Shown here one piece after another: positions 48,929 to 58,428 of a stretch of DNA of 64,000 nt; position 1 is the first letter of the stretch, and each line of letters opens with the position of its first letter. Where the stretch lies: positions 2,286,001 through 2,350,000 of the forward strand of contig NZ_CP125968.1 in the NCBI RefSeq assembly GCF_030067815.1. Direction: 5' to 3'. The stretch comes from Sporosarcina thermotolerans (GTDB taxonomy: Bacteria; Bacillota; Bacilli; Bacillales_A; Planococcaceae). Below the pieces are notes generated by a model. It worked only from the letters and a program-made list of their open reading frames with translations, did no database searches and was not told the DNA's origin. Made by a program: the position numbers and the translations under genes.

Positions 48929-50311
48929 TTGAAACCATTAACGACAGGATACATTAGGCATGTTATAAACGGAGAAAAGCTCCAAGGATCTGATGATTTA
49001 CAAATTCATTATGGTGCCTATCGCCTTAAACAAGTTCGACATTCACATACAATCCTTTTTCTAAAAGGAAAAATCATTAAATGGGATCATTTAAAGCCAT
49101 TTTTTCCGATTGCAATTGTAGCAGAAAAATTCATGCAATCGCCCCGAATATGCTGAAGACATAACAATTATTAAAGTCGAAAATTTAGATGAGGCATACT
49201 GGAAATTCATCAATGATTACCGGGATAGCATTGATATTCCAATCATTGCTGTTACCGGTACTTCCGGCAAAACAACAACGAAAGAGATGATCAAGCACTT
49301 TTTGATGGCCAACAGAAATATCGCTTTTACAATTAGCACGAACAATTCCCGCACAGTCCATTTAGCGAATCTGCTTAGTATCGATGGAACTACTGAAGCG
49401 GCAGTATTCGAAACAGCTGTGGGAGCGCCTAACGACATAGTAAAAGCAGCTGCTTATTTAAAGCCGACAATCGGAATTATTACGAACATAGGAGAACATC
49501 ATCTTAACCACTGTAAGACATTGGAAGCCTATATCGCAGCAAAGGGAGAGATGATTTCTTCTCTTCAACCGAATGGAATTCTCATCATCAATGCAGATGA
49601 TGAAAAAACAACTAAACTTGATTTTAAACAGTTTTCAGGAAAAATTCTTACATTCGGGATTCACAAAACATGTGATTATCGGGCAAGCAATCTTGAATAT
49701 TCAACAAACGGTATGAAGTTTACACTTGAACATGATCAAAAGAAGCACCAAATGTACGTACCTGGGCTTGGTGAACATCAAGTATACAATGCGCTTGCAG
49801 CAATTGTAGCGGTTCACCAGATTGGCATGGGCTTTCTTGCCATTAAGGAACGTTTGATGTCATTTGAAACATTTAACAGACAAATGAAAGTATATAACGG
49901 GCCTAATGGATCGACTCTCATCGATGATTCTTGGAGTATTACACTACTTTCTCTAAAAGCTGCATTAAAAGTTTTGGAAAACGTAGGAAAAAGCAAAAGG
50001 AAAATAGCGGTGATCGGAACAATTACTGATTTAGGCTCTTGGGGATATGTAATCCATGAACTTGCAGGTGAGATAATTGCCTCAAGTGATGTAGACGTTC
50101 TTATTACGATTGGAATGCATGCAAAGATCATGGAGAAACCGCAAAAATCCTAAATCATACATTGGAGGTATATTCATTTATGAATCATATCCAAGCGTTT
50201 CCCTTCCTAAAAAATATTGTTGACCCAACATCAATTGTACTTATCAAAGGGGATATGTATAGCGAACCCATTAAAAAAATATCAATGCTATTACGAAAAA
50301 AAAATAAATAG
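48929..50311 (+). CDS. Mur ligase family protein 2 (two frameshifts)
   Basis: About 460 residues. The N-terminal substrate domain is short; the ATP domain has VTGTSGKTTTKEM near residue 109, ITNIGEHHLNHC near 182 and GEHQVYNALAAIVAVHQ near 278; the C-terminal domain follows. It looks like a MurF-type amide ligase, but its N-terminal substrate domain differs from that of MurF. Start choice: TTG at 48929 (reading LKPL) matches the start of the third Mur ligase (LRPL) and is well spaced from GAAGGGAG; a GTG at 48920 is possible. Frames break near 49150 (extra C) and 50133. Confidence 0.82.
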
Positions 50312-50409
50312 TATCGACAGATCTTTAATTTTAAGAAAATGGACAAACACCAAGCTCAATCATTCACTAAGTAATATAGTAATGTAGATCAATTTGAGGG
50401 GGAAGAATA

Positions 50410-50847
50410 ATGGGGTTAATTTGTAATTGCCGTGTGGTCGTCGACGGCTTGTCCAAAGATAATAATGTCAAATTTGCAGGTGTAAAATGCAAAATTAAAG
50501 GTGATTTACAGTACATGGCAAATGCTTGTGATAATAATTTATCAGCATCCTTTTTAACGTTACATTTTACTGACAGGTCAGGAAACGCGGTAAATCGGAG
50601 CTTCGAATTTGTCGCTCGGACAATCACTTCAGTTGAGTGCAGAGAGATTTGCCAGAACTGTGAAGTGACTGTAACTGGAACTGGTACTGTTGGGGAAAAC
50701 ATATATCCATTTGTAGCCGTTTTCCGGGATCAGGTTGCAACCTCAAACAAAGATACCGTTCAAAGCTTTGTAATCACTCGATTCTTTGATCAAAACGGGC
50801 CTGCAACAGTTCCACAAGGGTCAATCGTAGCAGTTGGCTGTGTTTAA
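50410..50847 (+). CDS. Small cysteine-containing protein of unknown function
   Basis: A 145-residue protein without signal peptide or membrane segment, rich in beta-type sequence. It has seven cysteines, two in CRVVVDG and VKCKIKG near the N-terminus, four in ACDNN, ECREICQNC and one at the end (VGCV). It is strongly expressed by the look of its start (GAGGGGGAAG). Its spacing inside the ligase island suggests a spore-surface protein or the acceptor of the ligases. I do not recognise the family. Confidence 0.65.
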   Translation: MGLICNCRVVVDGLSKDNNVKFAGVKCKIKGDLQYMANACDNNLSASFLTLHFTDRSGNAVNRSFEFVARTITSVECREICQNCEVTVTGTGTVGENIYPFVAVFRDQVATSNKDTVQSFVITRFFDQNGPATVPQGSIVAVGCV

Positions 50848-50897
50848 TCATTAATAAACGAAAGCTATTCATCATTCTTCAAGAGGGAGGTAAGACT

Positions 50898-51563
50898 ATG
50901 AAGGGGATAAGAGGCCGTTTTGGTCAGATGAAAATGTTAAAGGCGGAACTTGATGCAACAGTTAACTTAGCTGAAATCACAAGGTTTTCGAAAGACAATT
51001 TTTTCAAAGCCTTAACCCGCAATCAAGTTATTACCATCATGCCAGTAATGGGTCCTCAAGAAATCAAGGTGGATCCTGTTAATCAAATCGTCGAGTTAGC
51101 TGATACACATATCCAATATTCAACCAAAGAAGAAATATATGAATATCTTGCTGAGCATGTATTGATTAAAAAGCATTATGTCCTACAAACGATTCCTGTA
51201 CCGAAACACTCCGTCCTTCATGTTCACCGATTTACCCTTCATAGAATATCTCCTTCCTCTAATTGGAAAGTCGTCCATCATACGATGTCAGGCGACTATG
51301 GATTTGGAAAGACACTAAAATCTATTCCTATTTGGAAAGCTTTTAAATTAGTGGTACATGCAGCTAACGTATTAGGAAACTTCTACTCCAGTTGCAATAC
51401 GACTGTAATAGAGGTCATGCAAAATAAGATGGAGAACTTTGGATTACCGATTCGGTTCTACATGAAAAAAATAGTAAATGGAGCCAATACCATTCTTTAT
51501 ATAGCAGTAGAGTATTACGCAGTTACATTCCCCGAACAGAACTTTGTACGAAGGAAACTATGA
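50898..51563 (+). CDS. Degenerate YheC/YheD-like ATP-grasp protein
   Basis: A 221-residue protein that lines up with the YheC/D proteins of this island (RFGQMKMLKAELDATVNLAEITRF, then EEIYEYLAEHVLIKKHYVLQTIP), but the glycine-rich ATP loop reads MPVMGPQEIKV and the terminal Mg-binding Glu/Asn pair is missing. It should not be catalytic. Its stop overlaps the start of an apparently active ATP-grasp (ATGA), so a pseudoenzyme-enzyme pair is likely. The homology call is from pattern only and is not certain. Confidence 0.55.
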   Translation: MKGIRGRFGQMKMLKAELDATVNLAEITRFSKDNFFKALTRNQVITIMPVMGPQEIKVDPVNQIVELADTHIQYSTKEEIYEYLAEHVLIKKHYVLQTIPVPKHSVLHVHRFTLHRISPSSNWKVVHHTMSGDYGFGKTLKSIPIWKAFKLVVHAANVLGNFYSSCNTTVIEVMQNKMENFGLPIRFYMKKIVNGANTILYIAVEYYAVTFPEQNFVRRKL

Positions 51564-52228
51564 AAAAACTTTTAAACTCATTTCAACAAGTTGTTTTGAA
51601 ACCTTGTATTGGGCAACAAGGGAAAGGAATTATAAAAATAACAGTGTTAGACGATAACACTTTTGAGATACATGAGAAAAGAACAAAAATAGTCAAAAAC
51701 AGTTTTTCTGACCTATTCAGTTATATTCATGAACAGTATCTAAATGGAAATGATTATATCGTTCAACAATTTATTAATATAAACAAAATCGATGGTCGTT
51801 TTTTTGATGTGCGTGTCATGTCGCAATTGCATGAGGATGAATGGATCATAACGGGCAAGTTAGTAAAAGTAGCGGCAAGAGAATATTTCATCTCAAATCG
51901 GGCAAGTAGGTTACTTACTTTGGAAGAAGCTTTTAACGAGATAGATAGTCACATTTATATTGATAAATGTGTATTTTTAATAGATAAAATTTGTAAGGAC
52001 GCATCTATGATCCTAATGAAGAATTACAACGGTATAACGATTATCGGATTTGATATTGCAATAGATAGGTATGGGGCGATTTGGATTATCGAAGGAAACT
52101 ATGTTCCTTCCACTTCAATGTTTTACAAATTTGCTGGGAACAAAATGTATGAAACCATTAATAAATATATCGTTTTAAATAAAAAAAGGAAATTATTGCT
52201 GTCCGATCGAGAGGAGGAAAAAAATTGA
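51560..52228 (+). CDS. YheC/YheD-type ATP-grasp ligase without N-terminal domain
   Basis: A 222-residue protein that begins directly at the ATP loop VVLKPCIGQQGKGIIKI (residue 11), then has DGRFFDVRVMSQ near 84, TIIGFDIAIDRYGAIWIIEGNY near 162. YheC and YheD coat-associated proteins are about 360-450 residues and have an N-terminal domain that is missing here; the preceding overlapping gene may supply it. The stop overlaps the TTG start of the third Mur ligase, so three genes in a row are translationally coupled. Confidence 0.78.
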   Translation: MKKLLNSFQQVVLKPCIGQQGKGIIKITVLDDNTFEIHEKRTKIVKNSFSDLFSYIHEQYLNGNDYIVQQFININKIDGRFFDVRVMSQLHEDEWIITGKLVKVAAREYFISNRASRLLTLEEAFNEIDSHIYIDKCVFLIDKICKDASMILMKNYNGITIIGFDIAIDRYGAIWIIEGNYVPSTSMFYKFAGNKMYETINKYIVLNKKRKLLLSDREEEKN

Positions 52229-53604
52229 GACCATTAGTTGTAAGTGAAATTCTCAAAGTGTTAAAAGGCAGAATTATTACTGGCGCCGTTGACTGGGAAG
52301 TGAAAGACGTCATTTATTACAAACGTCATGAGCATGTCAATCGAAACACTTTACTCTTCGTAAGCCGGTCAGATGAAATAAACTGGGCTATGATGAATAA
52401 AAAGGGACCTTCTCTAATTGTTACTGATAAAGTGGTTAAACTAACTGGCGTCTATCCGAATGTCACTGTCATGCAAGTAGATAGCTTGGTGCAGTCGTAT
52501 TGGAAGTTTATGAACTACTATCGAAATCTTTTTCAAATTCCTGTTGTGACAATAACAGGAACTTGTGGAAAAACAACAGTAAAAGACATGATCAGACATA
52601 TTCTTCAGTCAACATGGAATGTCCATTCATCTGTCAGCAGTCAAAATGAACCAAGACGCTCACTCCCATATTTGATGGGGATTGATGATCATACAGAAGC
52701 AGCTGTTTTTGAACATGGACTCGGCAATACGGGCAATATCAAACATCAATGCATGATTTATCAGCCGACAATCGGGATCATAACGACGATAGGGGTCCAT
52801 CATTTGGACGGTTGTGGAGACTTGGAAGGGTATATTCGAGCGAAGGAAGAAATTGTGGGTGGCATTAGAGAAGGCGGAACTTTAATATTGAATGCTGATG
52901 ATCAAAACACAAAGAAATTACGGATCAGTAATTTCAAGGGAAAAATCATCTATTTTGGGACCGCTGATAAATCTCATTTTAAGGCATCACAAATTAAATA
53001 TGGTATTGGGGGAATGGATTTTATCCTCCATACAGGTAATCGAACACATAGGGCTTTCATCCCGGGATACGGGGAGCATCAAGTTAGCAATGCACTCGCG
53101 GCACTCGCAGCTGTCCACGAAATGGGAATGGATGTGAATACAGCGATTTCAAGGTTGAAGACTTTCAAAAATATGAATCGCCATTTGGAGTTTTCTAAAG
53201 GCATCCAAGGTAGCACAATCATTGATGATACGTGGACGAATAATCCAACATCAGTAGAGGCTGCATTAAAGGTGCTCGATTCAGTTGGGAAAGATAAAAA
53301 CGTTATTTTGATATTAGGAGATATTAATCGATTAGGAAACTTCGAGAGACGATACCACAGGGAAATTGGTAGTATGATTGCAAAAAGAAATATTAGTGCA
53401 TTAATCACAATCGGGAAAAAAGCTGTAGAAATCGCAAGACAGGCAAGTAGGGATGGCAGCACCGCAAATATCATGAGTTTTGAAAATGTAAATGAGATCG
53501 GTGATAAAGTGGATCATCTATTTGATGAAAAATCGATTGTCCTTATTAAAGGACCGATGTCAAGCCGTGGAATGATTGAATTTGCTAAAAGACTAAAAAA
53601 GTAA
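52225..53604 (+). CDS. Mur ligase family protein 3
   Basis: A 459-residue, frame-intact Mur ligase: P-loop ITGTCGKTTVKDM near residue 110, TTIGVHHLDGCGDLEGY near 184, GEHQVSNALAALAAVHEMG near 281, and IDDTWTNNPTSVEAAL near 332. It is paralogous to the protein at 48929-50311 and to the C-terminal half of the fusion at 45315-47486. The TTG start at 52225 follows GAGGAGG and overlaps the ATP-grasp gene. The partner substrate is unknown; in the true MurF, D-Ala-D-Ala is joined to a UDP-MurNAc-tripeptide. Confidence 0.87.
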   Translation: MRPLVVSEILKVLKGRIITGAVDWEVKDVIYYKRHEHVNRNTLLFVSRSDEINWAMMNKKGPSLIVTDKVVKLTGVYPNVTVMQVDSLVQSYWKFMNYYRNLFQIPVVTITGTCGKTTVKDMIRHILQSTWNVHSSVSSQNEPRRSLPYLMGIDDHTEAAVFEHGLGNTGNIKHQCMIYQPTIGIITTIGVHHLDGCGDLEGYIRAKEEIVGGIREGGTLILNADDQNTKKLRISNFKGKIIYFGTADKSHFKASQIKYGIGGMDFILHTGNRTHRAFIPGYGEHQVSNALAALAAVHEMGMDVNTAISRLKTFKNMNRHLEFSKGIQGSTIIDDTWTNNPTSVEAALKVLDSVGKDKNVILILGDINRLGNFERRYHREIGSMIAKRNISALITIGKKAVEIARQASRDGSTANIMSFENVNEIGDKVDHLFDEKSIVLIKGPMSSRGMIEFAKRLKK

Positions 53605-53610
53605 ATGCTA

Positions 53611-53651
53611 AAAAAGAAGCATCGATCGCAAATGCGAAGATGCTTCTTTTT
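53611..53651. terminator. Bidirectional terminator at the end of the ligase island
   Basis: AAAAAGAAGCATC (53611-53623) pairs with GATGCTTCTTTTT (53639-53651). It lies between the convergent Mur ligase 3 and NlpC/P60 genes. Confidence 0.88.
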
Positions 53652-53652
53652 C

Positions 53653-55034
53653 TTAGTTAGTAATTACACGACGGGCTTGTACGTAGTTTTTGGATGCCCA
53701 TGTAGAGGAAAGACTTTGTTTTTCCACTTTGCCTGTTGTAGATAGGCTGATGAATTGATTGTTGCCCATGTAAATCCCAGTTTGTGTAATTCGAGTACCT
53801 TTATTATCAGTGGAGAAGAATAGAAGATCTCCTTTTTGTAGATTTGATTTTAATACGGACTTACCAACTTGCGCCTGTTGGGCTGCGAGTTTGTATTTTA
53901 AATCGATACCGTGTTGTTTATAGACATAATACGTGAAACCAGCACCGGTGAATGTTAATGTTTTTTCATTATATACATATCCGAATTTTGCTTTACTCGT
54001 TAGACCTTCTGCGAAATCGACAAGTTTATCTGCCGAAGATGCACTTGGAGTTGAAGGTGCAGTCGGTGTAGATGGTGTAGATGGTGTAGATGAAACAGAC
54101 TCATTAAACACCCGTTTTGCAGTGATATAATGGTCATTATAATAATCTGCGAGCAGAACCCTTGTAATAACACCGCCAGAAGTTGGTATTACAACGCGAT
54201 GTTCACCGGCATAAATTCCGACTAAGCTTGCGGTTGTTGAACCTGTTACACTGTTAAAGAAAACAAGATCCCCTTTCTTTAAATTGGAACGGGATACAGT
54301 TGTTCCTTTACTTTGTAAATCTTTTATGCTTTTAGCATTTAACGTTGTACCGTTTTGTTTGTAAACATAATTCACAAAACCGGTACTTGTAAACTTCTTG
54401 GTAGTTTCATTGTTTACTGAACCAATAGTAGCTTGGTCCTTTAACTCATACGCTAATTCTGTAATCTTATCTCCTGTTGTCGGGGATTAGATGAAAGTAG
54501 GCTTGGAATGACACGTGTTGCACCGTAATAATTATCTGTGTAATACGGTTTGCTGTTCAAGTCGGAAATAACGATGTTTTGCTTGGGATCGGCCATATGG
54601 ATTACTTTATTGTCACCAATATACATTGCGACGTGGTCAGGATCCGTTCCCGTTTTTTTGCTTTTAAAGAATAGCAAATCTCCCTTTTCCATTGCCCTTT
54701 GGCAACAGGGGTACCTTGTTGCATCATATAGTTTTCATTGTATGTTGCTAGGTCTACACCACTTTTTTCGAAAATGTACATAAGAAATGTTGCGCAAGAG
54801 AATTTATACGGGTAAGTTTGCTTGTACTCAGCTGTACTATATGTTGCCTTTCCAATCAGGCTTTTCGCTAATTGGATCAATTGATCGGCTTTAGCATCTA
54901 CTACTTGTTGTGATTGCTGCGTAGTAATAGTGGCTGCTGAGACATTATTATAGTTATGCTCAAATGTTGGCATTGTTAGTGATGTTGCAGTGACGCATGT
55001 GATTAATGCAGCGGATAACAGTTTACGTTTTCAT
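53653..55034 (-). CDS. Secreted protein with three NlpC/P60 domains, two lacking the catalytic Cys (three frameshifts)
   Basis: About 460 residues. The signal peptide (KLLSAALITCVTATSLT) is recovered only after removing one A near 55027. Three NlpC/P60-type domains follow, the last two separated by a Ser-Thr-Pro linker. Domain 1 keeps the catalytic Cys (FSCATF). In domain 2 the same position reads FTSTGF and in domain 3 FTGAGF, so Cys has become Ser and Gly. The GDLLFF strands are kept in all three. Domain 1 may cut peptidoglycan stem peptides; domains 2 and 3 are likely binding modules. Other breaks lie near 54480 and 54690. Confidence 0.82.
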
Positions 55035-55224
55035 TATGAATCCTCCTAAAATAGTTTTCTTTATCTACGCACTGATAGTAGCATAGTAAAAGTGGGGTAT
55101 TTGAAGGGAATATTCACCAACAAACGAAACATGTTTCCGAAATGCCTGCGCATTCTGGTCTCGTCCCTCTTCTTTACAAATAGATTACAAGCGAAAAAAG
55201 GGGAATTAAGGAAGGAAATAATAT

Positions 55225-55259
55225 AAAAAGCGTGTGGCTTTATGCCATCACGCTTTTTT
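55225..55259. terminator. Terminator downstream of yneR
   Basis: AAAAAGCGTG-TGGC with GCCATCACGCTTTTTT. It overlaps the 3' end of yneR on the minus strand. Confidence 0.8.
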
Positions 55260-55541
55260 GTAGGAGTAAACTAATTCATTAATCGATGAATCGACATTGA
55301 CATGGAGATCATGTTTGTCGAAAAACCAGTAGTCTCTTCTTTCGATATAAAAGTGAATGTCTTCTTTTATTGTCTCTGCTTCTGCCTCGTCGGGATGTTC
55401 TTTTGTAACGCCGAGGGAAAAGCCGTCATGCAATGGGCTTGAACCGCCATATCTTGCGAAAAATTTAATGTATTCGCCAGATTTCGCTTCCATCTCATCT
55501 CTAAACCAATGTAATGCATCATCTGATAATATGATTTTCAA
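55248..55541 (-). CDS. yneR: HesB-like protein YneR
   Basis: A 97-residue protein of the HesB/IscA-like YneR family (FFARYGGSSPLHDGFSLGV). It has none of the three cysteines that bind iron-sulfur clusters in IscA, as is normal for YneR. Function unknown. It lies just upstream of plsY and parE in the B. subtilis order, which fixes the right border of the inserted ligase island. Confidence 0.9.
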   Translation of the reverse strand: MKIILSDDALHWFRDEMEAKSGEYIKFFARYGGSSPLHDGFSLGVTKEHPDEAEAETIKEDIHFYIERRDYWFFDKHDLHVNVDSSINELVYSYKKA

Positions 55542-55578
55542 TTGATCATCACGCCTTTCGGTAGATACCTCTTTTTGT

Positions 55579-56181
55579 TTACAACCACTTCACTTTAGGC
55601 TCAGTTCCTGCTTTGATTCTTGTAATATTTGCACGGTGCCTATAGAAAATGAAGATTCCCATAAGACCCACGATAATCATCAACGAGAAATCGCCGGACC
55701 AAACGTAAAAAGCAATACAATATATAAATGCTACAACTGCCACAATCATTGAAGATAATGAAACCATCTTAGTGATTTTTAATGCGAGTAAGAAAGTAAG
55801 TAGTACGATGATGAAAATCGGCCAGTTATAGCCAAGCAGTACTCCGCCCGAAGTGGCAACGGCCTTGCCGCCTTTGAATCCCGCAAAGATAGGGAAGATA
55901 TGGCCGAGTACAGCACAAAAGCCAAGAACAAGTGGATGGATTCCTGAATTACTGAATATAGGTATCAGTACAAGAAGGACAGCAGCTGTACCTTTCAGGA
56001 TATCAAGAATGGTAACGACAAGTCCCGCAGTCTTACCAAGTACGCGAAATGTATTTGTACCACCAAGATTCCCACTGCCGTGTTCCCGCACATCTGTTTT
56101 GTAGAAGAGCTTGCCCACCCATAATGCCGAAGGGATGGAGCCAAGTAAATAAGCGCATAGTATTAAAATGAAAATTTCCAT
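55579..56181 (-). CDS. plsY: Acyl-phosphate glycerol-3-phosphate acyltransferase PlsY
   Basis: A 200-residue membrane enzyme that starts phospholipid synthesis by moving an acyl group from acyl phosphate to glycerol 3-phosphate. Signature sequences are intact: GSIPSALWVG near residue 14, GSGNLGGTNTFRVLG near 36, and HIFPIFAGFKGGKAVATSGG near 95. It is divergent from parE, as in B. subtilis. Confidence 0.96.
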   Translation of the reverse strand: MEIFILILCAYLLGSIPSALWVGKLFYKTDVREHGSGNLGGTNTFRVLGKTAGLVVTILDILKGTAAVLLVLIPIFSNSGIHPLVLGFCAVLGHIFPIFAGFKGGKAVATSGGVLLGYNWPIFIIVLLTFLLALKITKMVSLSSMIVAVVAFIYCIAFYVWSGDFSLMIIVGLMGIFIFYRHRANITRIKAGTEPKVKWL

Positions 56182-56457
56182 AATAAATCCCCTTTTAGTT
56201 TCTTTGGTTCAAGTCTAACAGAACCTGAAGACTCCTACAATGGAAGGATTCAAGGTTCCACTGAAATAATTTAGCATGATAGGCGGTTTGTTATGATCTT
56301 CTAAAACTAAGTTTTTCCTTATCTAATTGCAATAAATGGCTTTCTTCTATACAATTAATTGAGCAAGCTTCCTGAAACGTTGATTTGACAAGCTTTACAG
56401 GAAGCGATACGATAATATATATAAAAAAGAGAACATTCGTTTGATGGGGGTTGCAAT

Positions 56458-58428
56458 TTGACGAAAGAGCAAGAAGTATATGCATATGATGATGACTCCA
56501 TCCAAGTCCTTGAGGGCCTTGATGCAGTTCGAAAAAGACCGGGGATGTATATTGGTTCAACCGATTCACGGGACTTCATCACCTTGTTTATGAAATTGTA
56601 GATAACGCGGTGGATGAGGCACTTGCAGGATTTGGTACCGAAATAGATGTAACAATCCATGCGGATGGAAGTATTGGCGTTCGGGATTATGGACGCGGAA
56701 TGCCAACAGGGATGCACAAGACTGGAAAGCCGACAACTGAAGTCATTCTGACAGTCCTCCATGCGGGAGGCAAGTTTGGACAAGGCGGATATAAGACAAG
56801 CGGTGGCTTGCACGGGGTTGGCGCATCTGTCGTTAATGCGTTATCGGAATGGCTTGAAGTGACGATTTTTCGTGACGGTAAAAAATTCCGCCAACGCTTT
56901 GAACACGGGGAAAACCAGTTACTACATTGGAAGAGATCGGCACGACGCGTGAGAAAGGTACTTTGTTACATTTCAAGCCAGACCCAGTGATTTTCTCTAC
57001 GATTAAATATCAATATGAGATTCTTTCAGAGCGTTTACGGGAATCTGCATTCCTTTTGAAAGGTTTGAAAATCGTTTTAAAGGAAGAAGGAACGGAAAAA
57101 AACGATATCTTTCATTATGAAACCGGTATTAAAGCTTTCATTGATTATTTAAATGAAGAAAAGGATGTACTGCATGAGGTTGCATACCTTGAAGGGGAAT
57201 CCGAAGGAATTGAAGTGGAATTTGCATTTCAGTTTACGGATGGCTATTCGGAAACAATCCTTTCCTTCGTAAATAATGTACGGACAAGAGACGGGGAACA
57301 CATGAAACCGGTGCAAAGACTGCAATGACGCGCGTTTTCAATGAATATGCAAGAAAAACTGGTTTGTTGAAAGAGAAGGATAAAAACCTTGATGGATCTG
57401 ATATTCGTGAAGGGGTATCTGCAATCGTTTCTGTCCGGATCCCCGAGGAAATACTTCAGTTTGAAGGTCAAACAAAAGGGAAGTTAGGGACGAGCGAGGC
57501 AAGAACAGCAACAGATGCAATCATTTCCCAGCATCTTCTATATTTCCTCGAAGAGAATGCCGAGTTGAGTGCCAATTTGATCCGAAAAGCGGTACGGGCA
57601 CATCAAGCGAGAGAAGCGGCACGTAAAGCAAGGGAAGACGCACGTTCTGGAAAAAAACGTAGACGTTCCGATAATTTGTTAACAGGGAAGCTAACTCCAG
57701 CCCAATCAAGAAACGCAGCAAAGAATGAGCTATATCTTGTCGAAGGGGATTCTGCAGGAGGCTCCGCAAAACAAGGAAGGGATCGAACATTCCAAGCGAT
57801 TTTGCCACTTCGAGGAAAAGTAATTAATACCGAAAAAGCAAAATTAGAAGATATAATGAAGAACGAGGAAATTAACACGATCATCCATGCAATTGGTGGA
57901 GGAGTCGGATCGGATTTCCAAATAGACGATATTGCGTATGATAAAGTGATTATCATGACCGATGCGGATACTGATGGAGCACATATCCAAGTGCTTCTTC
58001 TGACATTCTTTTACCGCTATATGAAGCCTTTGATTGAGGCTGGAAAAGTGTATATCGCTTTGCCCCCATTATATAAAGTCTTCAAAGGTGCCGGCAAAAA
58101 AGAAATAGTTGAATACGCTTGGACTGAATCGGATCTTGACGCTGCAATCAAAAAGGTCGGACGTGGCTATATGTTGCAACGTTATAAAGGACTCGGGGAA
58201 ATGAACGCTGACCAACTTTGGGATACGACAATGAATCCCGAAACGAGGACACTAATCCGAGTCACGATTGAGGATGGCGCACAATCAGAAAGACGTGTCA
58301 CTACACTAATGGGCGATAAAGTAGAACCAAGAAGGAAATGGATAGAAAACAACGTGGATTTTGGTACGGAAGAACATAATATATTGGAAAATGAACATTT
58401 GCATGTTGATGAGGGGGATTATAAATGA
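56458..58428 (+). CDS. parE: DNA topoisomerase IV subunit B (three frameshifts)
   Basis: About 657 residues. Together with ParC it unlinks daughter chromosomes. The ATPase domain has [13 protein letters not shown] near residue 46 and [17 protein letters not shown] near 111; the TOPRIM domain has [17 protein letters not shown] near 428 and [11 protein letters not shown] near 500. Frames break at about 56570 (G), 56915 (A) and 57300 (G), each one base missing in a homopolymer. Since the gene is essential, these are surely consensus errors. The start is TTG at 56458. It overlaps parC by 4 nt. Confidence 0.96.
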
